From Porphyromonadaceae bacterium (lineage in GTDB: Bacteria > Bacteroidota > Bacteroidia > Bacteroidales > Dysgonomonadaceae): 11,049 nucleotides of DNA. Made by a program: the position numbers and the translations under genes. Every line of letters begins with the position of its first letter. Position 1 is the stretch's first letter. The stretch spans positions 4,349 to 15,397 of the forward strand of contig DPAC01000166.1 in the NCBI GenBank assembly GCA_003517675.1. Direction: 5' to 3'. The notes below the pieces were generated by a model. The model saw nothing but the letters and a program-made list of their open reading frames with translations, had not been told where the DNA came from and searched no databases. Below are positions 8,098 to 11,049 of this stretch, one piece after another.

Positions 8098-8457
8098 TTA
8101 TATGATAACCGATGTCTTGGCGGTTCTATCTTCATTTAGCACCTGCATCGTATAATTGTGCGAAAAACCTTTTCCCAGGGGATATCCGGTTGCTGTGGAA
8201 AATTTAGTATCCGAGCTGGTAATGAGGGGTGCATTCGGAAAGGCCTCGGGGATGGCAATGTTTTCAAAGGCTTTCACCTCGTTGGGTGCTTTCATGAACA
8301 ATCTCCAGCGCCAGTCACGACCGGCCTTGGTATCTTCGATGTAGTCATCACCTTGGTATCCGCTACCTGCCGCATAAATAGTGTCAGCAAGAAAACGCCC
8401 TATTTTTAAAAAAATCCAGTTTTGCAGTGAACCTATCATATCCACTTTCCCCCGGAA
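8098..8457 (-). pseudogene. Fragment of an unidentified, probably secreted protein
   Basis: An open stretch of about 119 codons on the minus strand with no convincing start: the nearest candidate is GTG at 8445, and two TGA codons in tandem (8458-8463) close the frame just above. The composition is protein-like: ADTIYAAGSGYQGDDYIED, then RDWRWRLFMKAP, then ATGYPLGKGFSHNYTMQV. The aromatic and Gly-rich, beta-type pattern would suit an exported carbohydrate-active or surface protein, but I do not recognise the family. Between 8405 and 8480 a different minus frame (reading SPVLMIPGESGYDRFTAKLDFFK in part) looks equally coding, hinting at a frameshift in the A/T run near 8405-8413. It lies between the repeat array and the transposase stub, consistent with debris. 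Confidence 0.45.
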
Positions 8458-8587
8458 TCATCAAAACGGGAGATATTTTTCAAAAAAATGTGCCATAAAG
8501 CTGTCGACAAATTTGATTTTGTTCGCGATAAGGCGCATTTCCCTCTCTATAATATTGAAATATTCTGATTGTGAGCGCTTTAGCTTT

Positions 8588-8716
8588 TTAAGCAGCTTGC
8601 CTGAGTCGTTCTTCTCTGGCTTGTCGCTTTAGCTCTGCCCCGATACGATGCAGGTTGTAGGCACATACACCCAAACCCACGTATCGTTTGAATTGGGCAT
8701 AACCCTTGTCGGGTCT
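8588..8716 (-). pseudogene. C-terminal stub of an IS transposase (ISNCY/IS5-like)
   Basis: The minus strand reads RPDKGYAQFKRYVGLGVCAY, continuing NLHRIGAELKRQAREERLRQAA to TAA at 8588-8590. The pattern RPDxGxxxFKRYVxLGVxAxNLHRIG is the familiar C-terminal end of DDE transposases of ISNCY/IS5-related elements. Upstream of the Arg codon (8714-8716) the frame continues into unrelated AT-rich sequence without transposase motifs, so the catalytic DDE core has been deleted. The stub marks a former insertion sequence between the ATPase and GH92 units. The family name is from memory of C-terminal patterns and is less certain than the call of transposase. Confidence 0.7.
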
Positions 8717-8860
8717 TACTGTAATATATAGATTTCGTGAGAATTAACTATTTTCTGGCAGACACTAAATATAGTGGATTTATAAATAAGATGATTGGAG
8801 CAGGCTTCTTTTGAATCACTCATTTTGTAGAGTGAAAGACCCCATTCATTCAACATTTGA
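8717..8860. other. AT-rich spacer downstream of GH92, no gene seen
   Basis: Between the truncated transposase and the GH92 stop codon. It holds a weak 6-bp hairpin (TCACTC with GAGTGA, about 8816-8835) without a T-run, and no convincing terminator or reading frame. The break between transposase-derived and unrelated DNA lies near 8717. Confidence 0.5.
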
Positions 8861-8914
8861 CTATTCAGTCGTGATGACCAGCTCTTTTCCCTGGTTAAGT
8901 TGCTCGTGTGTAAT
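8853..8914. repeat. Direct repeat copy 2: GH92 3' end (intact gene)
   Basis: Partner of 5968-6029 (60 of 62 matching by eye). Here it is the true 3' end of the complete GH92 gene and continues uninterrupted into the coding region. Confidence 0.95.
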
Positions 8915-11014
8915 AAACCATCCGTCGATTGGTTCTTTGCCATATTGGATCTTCCGTATCTTCTTTCCGTTGCCTTCCTTTCTGATGGTGAAAGTGGTAT
9001 TGTTACCGAGTGTAAACTCCACCTTATCAAACAACGGCACGGAGACGATGTATTCCGGGTCGGCAGGTGAATAGGTGTAAAGGCCGATCGCGTTGAACAC
9101 GTACCAGGCCGACATCTCACCGGCATCATCCATGCCCGCATAGGCAAGTTTCTCGGCTCCCATGTCATAGAAGCGATCCATGATGCTGTCCAGCACGCAT
9201 TGGGCTTTCTCCTGCTTATTGATAAAATAATAAGTGTAAGGTACACTGTGATCGGGTTGGTTGCCATGGCAATAGTTGCCTATAAATCCGGTCAAGTTGT
9301 GCACCTCGTAGCCTCGCCAGGGTTCGGTAAAGAGGGAGTCGAGCTTCTGCTCCACCGCCTTGTGGCTTGGGTATAGCGAAATCATTCCTTCCGGATCGTG
9401 TGGAGCGAAGAAGAGCGATTGCCATGCATTTGCCTCCCGGTACATATAGGCGAAATAGGGATAGTAGGGATCAAAATCTTCGATCCAGTTTCCATTGTCG
9501 ATCTTACCCCGCCAGAAACCTGTTGACGGGTCGAACAGGTTTTTATAGTTTGCGGAGCGTTCCATCAGTAACTTGTAATGCGCTTCGTCACCCAGTTCTT
9601 TGGCAATTAAAGCCGTCGCGTAGTCGTCGTAGGCATACTCCACCGTCTTGGTGACGGCAGCCTTGTACTCGTCCCAGGTGGGTACGTTGGTCGTATCTTT
9701 CTCGGCAATCCAACCCCTTTCAATGTATTCATCAAGATAGGGTCGTCCACCCTTACCCGGTACGGTGGCATTCTTGAGCAGCAATTTGTAGGCGCGGTTG
9801 AGGTCGAACCCGGTGATGCCGCGCAGGTAGCTCCCTGCGACAAAGACCGAAGCATGGTCGCCATGAAAGAAGGTAGGCATATATCCCCCTCTTTTTTCCC
9901 CTTTGTCGGTAATCGATTTGATGATGTCTGTCGCGACATCAGGAGAGATCATTCCCAACAATATGAGCTTGTTCCGGTAATCGTCCCAGAAGGAAGGGTT
10001 GGTATAGTAGCGGAACCCTTCATTTACCACATTGCCTCGTTCGTCGGTAAAATCGCCGTTCACATCGCTACGCAGGGCAGGCCAGAGAAACGAGCGGTAG
10101 AGCGTGGAATAGAAGATGCCTTTTTCCCGTTCCGTACCTCCTGTTACTTTGATCCTTGAAAGTAGTTTGTTCCATATCTCATCAGCTTCGGCACCTACTT
10201 GCGCGAAGCTTTTGTCCATCATCTCCTGCTCCAGGTTCATCTTCGCATTCTCAATGCTGACAAAGGAAAAGCCGATCTTCAGTTCCAGTGGTTCATTTTT
10301 ATCATTTTCCCCGAAGTTAACAACCGAAACCTCGTGCTTCTCATCTCTGACCTGTTCTATATCATCTATTGCATAGTTTGATGTTGCATAGAAATAAATT
10401 TTTCCTTCAGCATCCTGGAAACCGGTGAACACCTTATCACTCACTTTTTGAATGACCCATTCCTTCACAGGATTGTTGGTGCGCGTCATATCGGCAATCA
10501 AACGCTTTGGTTTGTTGTCAGAAAAACGGTATCGGTGATAACCGCAGCGTAAAGTAGAGGTGAGCTCCACATCGATCCCATATCTCTCCAGAAAAACCCG
10601 GTAGTAACCCGGTCGGGCCGATTCTTTCAGATGACTGTATCCAGAGGCATAGTCCGAAGCTGATACCTCACCGGTTACGGGCAGCAGCGGCAGATGCAGC
10701 AGGTTCCAGTGCCCCTTGTTGGTATGGGCAAATCCGTAGATGACCGTATCCTCGTACTGATAACCGGCACCACTCCTGAACTGCGTCACCGGGCTCAGCT
10801 GCACCATCGCGTTGGGCAGCGAGGAGCCGGGGAAAACCTCGGCACCCCAGGTCCGCTCTTTCCAGGTGCGTACATATCCCAAGTCTTCCGGCTCCCACAG
10901 GGTAGCTGTCCCCAGGAAAGGGTTGACGTATCGGGTGAGCAATGGTTTGTCGGGATTGGTTGTGCAGTTTAACGCTAAAACTGACGACAGGATTAGGGTT
11001 AGAATATGTTTCAT
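8861..11014 (-). CDS. GH92-family glycosidase (alpha-mannosidase family), putative lipoprotein, Gln at the usual general-acid site
   Basis: A 717-residue exported glycosidase of family GH92, calcium-dependent exo-enzymes that remove alpha-mannose with inversion. Residues 1-16 form a signal peptide, with a possible lipobox ending in C17 (LALNC; Asn at -1 is unusual), so periplasmic or surface anchoring is likely. The N-terminal beta-domain starts RYVNPFLGTA (28-37). The (alpha/alpha)6 domain has FYSTLYRSFLWPAL (301-314), SFWDDYR (341-347) and REANAWQ (526-532). The active-site strip is HGNQPDH (583-589), then GMDDAGEMSAWY (627-638). Most GH92 mannosidases read HGNEP with Glu as general acid; here it is Q586. 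The Asp aligning with the proposed base is D630. Length and frame are intact. ATG 11014 lies 12 bp after the stop codon of an incoming ATPase copy, so co-transcription is likely. No SusC/SusD genes are in view. Confidence 0.93.
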   Translation of the reverse strand: MKHILTLILSSVLALNCTTNPDKPLLTRYVNPFLGTATLWEPEDLGYVRTWKERTWGAEVFPGSSLPNAMVQLSPVTQFRSGAGYQYEDTVIYGFAHTNKGHWNLLHLPLLPVTGEVSASDYASGYSHLKESARPGYYRVFLERYGIDVELTSTLRCGYHRYRFSDNKPKRLIADMTRTNNPVKEWVIQKVSDKVFTGFQDAEGKIYFYATSNYAIDDIEQVRDEKHEVSVVNFGENDKNEPLELKIGFSFVSIENAKMNLEQEMMDKSFAQVGAEADEIWNKLLSRIKVTGGTEREKGIFYSTLYRSFLWPALRSDVNGDFTDERGNVVNEGFRYYTNPSFWDDYRNKLILLGMISPDVATDIIKSITDKGEKRGGYMPTFFHGDHASVFVAGSYLRGITGFDLNRAYKLLLKNATVPGKGGRPYLDEYIERGWIAEKDTTNVPTWDEYKAAVTKTVEYAYDDYATALIAKELGDEAHYKLLMERSANYKNLFDPSTGFWRGKIDNGNWIEDFDPYYPYFAYMYREANAWQSLFFAPHDPEGMISLYPSHKAVEQKLDSLFTEPWRGYEVHNLTGFIGNYCHGNQPDHSVPYTYYFINKQEKAQCVLDSIMDRFYDMGAEKLAYAGMDDAGEMSAWYVFNAIGLYTYSPADPEYIVSVPLFDKVEFTLGNNTTFTIRKEGNGKKIRKIQYGKEPIDGWFITHEQLNQGKELVITTE

Positions 11015-11049
11015 ACGATGTATTTTTCATATTACATAAGGGAGTGCAT
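11008..11049. repeat. Direct repeat copy 2: ATPase 3' end / GH92 start junction
   Basis: Partner of 6497-6539. The final 23 bases of the window are identical to the ATPase 3' end at 6517-6539. Confidence 0.9.
11027..11049 (-). CDS. 3' end of a second AAA_14/DUF4143 ATPase gene (cut by window edge)
   Basis: The minus strand ends ALPYVI-TGA, the same last six residues, codons and stop as the complete ATPase at 6517-7803. Only 6 codons plus stop are visible, so the rest is inferred. It would be a tandem paralogue located immediately upstream of GH92, with 12 bp between its stop and the GH92 ATG. Confidence 0.7.

Noticed and set aside
8716..9267. Minus-strand 183-codon frame overlapping the GH92 3' end
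   Set aside because: It runs out of frame through GH92 codons, which are clearly the real coding frame, and has no recognisable domain.

Overview
The window looks like a chromosomal segment of a Bacteroidales bacterium (Bacteroidota; the Parabacteroides/Dysgonomonas/Proteiniphilum neighbourhood is a guess). The reasons are promoters of the TTTG-N17-19-TAnnTTTG type with weak Shine-Dalgarno signals, an RluB-type pseudouridine synthase with a long disordered N-terminal extension, and a secreted GH92 glycosidase next to a DUF4143-type ATPase. All protein genes lie on the minus strand; the only clear plus-strand gene is a tRNA.

Positions 1-5700 are a GC-richer housekeeping block. In transcription order (high to low coordinates) it holds purB (adenylosuccinate lyase), an RsuA/RluB-family pseudouridine synthase that ends in a strong intrinsic terminator, asnS, and, 16 bp after asnS, lepA (EF4), which is cut by the window edge after about 434 codons. 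Positions 5700-5935 hold the tRNA-Val(TAC) gene with a good promoter, a two-hairpin leader and a terminator downstream.

Positions 5940 to about 8860 are an AT-richer, scrambled accessory region: the last ~54 bp of a GH92 gene, a small orphan antitoxin-like gene, a complete AAA/DUF4143 ATPase with its own promoter, an array of four ~33-bp direct repeats just upstream of that promoter, a broken unidentified coding fragment, and the C-terminal stub of an IS transposase. Positions 8861-11014 are a complete GH92 (alpha-mannosidase family) putative lipoprotein. The last bases of the window match the 3' end of the ATPase gene exactly, so a second ATPase copy probably lies just upstream of GH92.

The main result is that the region appears to be a tandem duplication of a two-gene unit, ATPase then GH92, with a period of about 4.5 kb at the ATPase stop codons. 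In the copy beside the tRNA, the GH92 gene has been hollowed out: its start codon region and its last 18 codons survive, and the interior is replaced by about 0.5 kb carrying the antitoxin-like gene. The surviving GH92 has Gln (Q586, motif HGNQPDH) where most GH92 alpha-mannosidases have the general-acid Glu (HGNEP). As I recall, this change is associated with GH92 enzymes acting on mannose-1-phosphodiesters.
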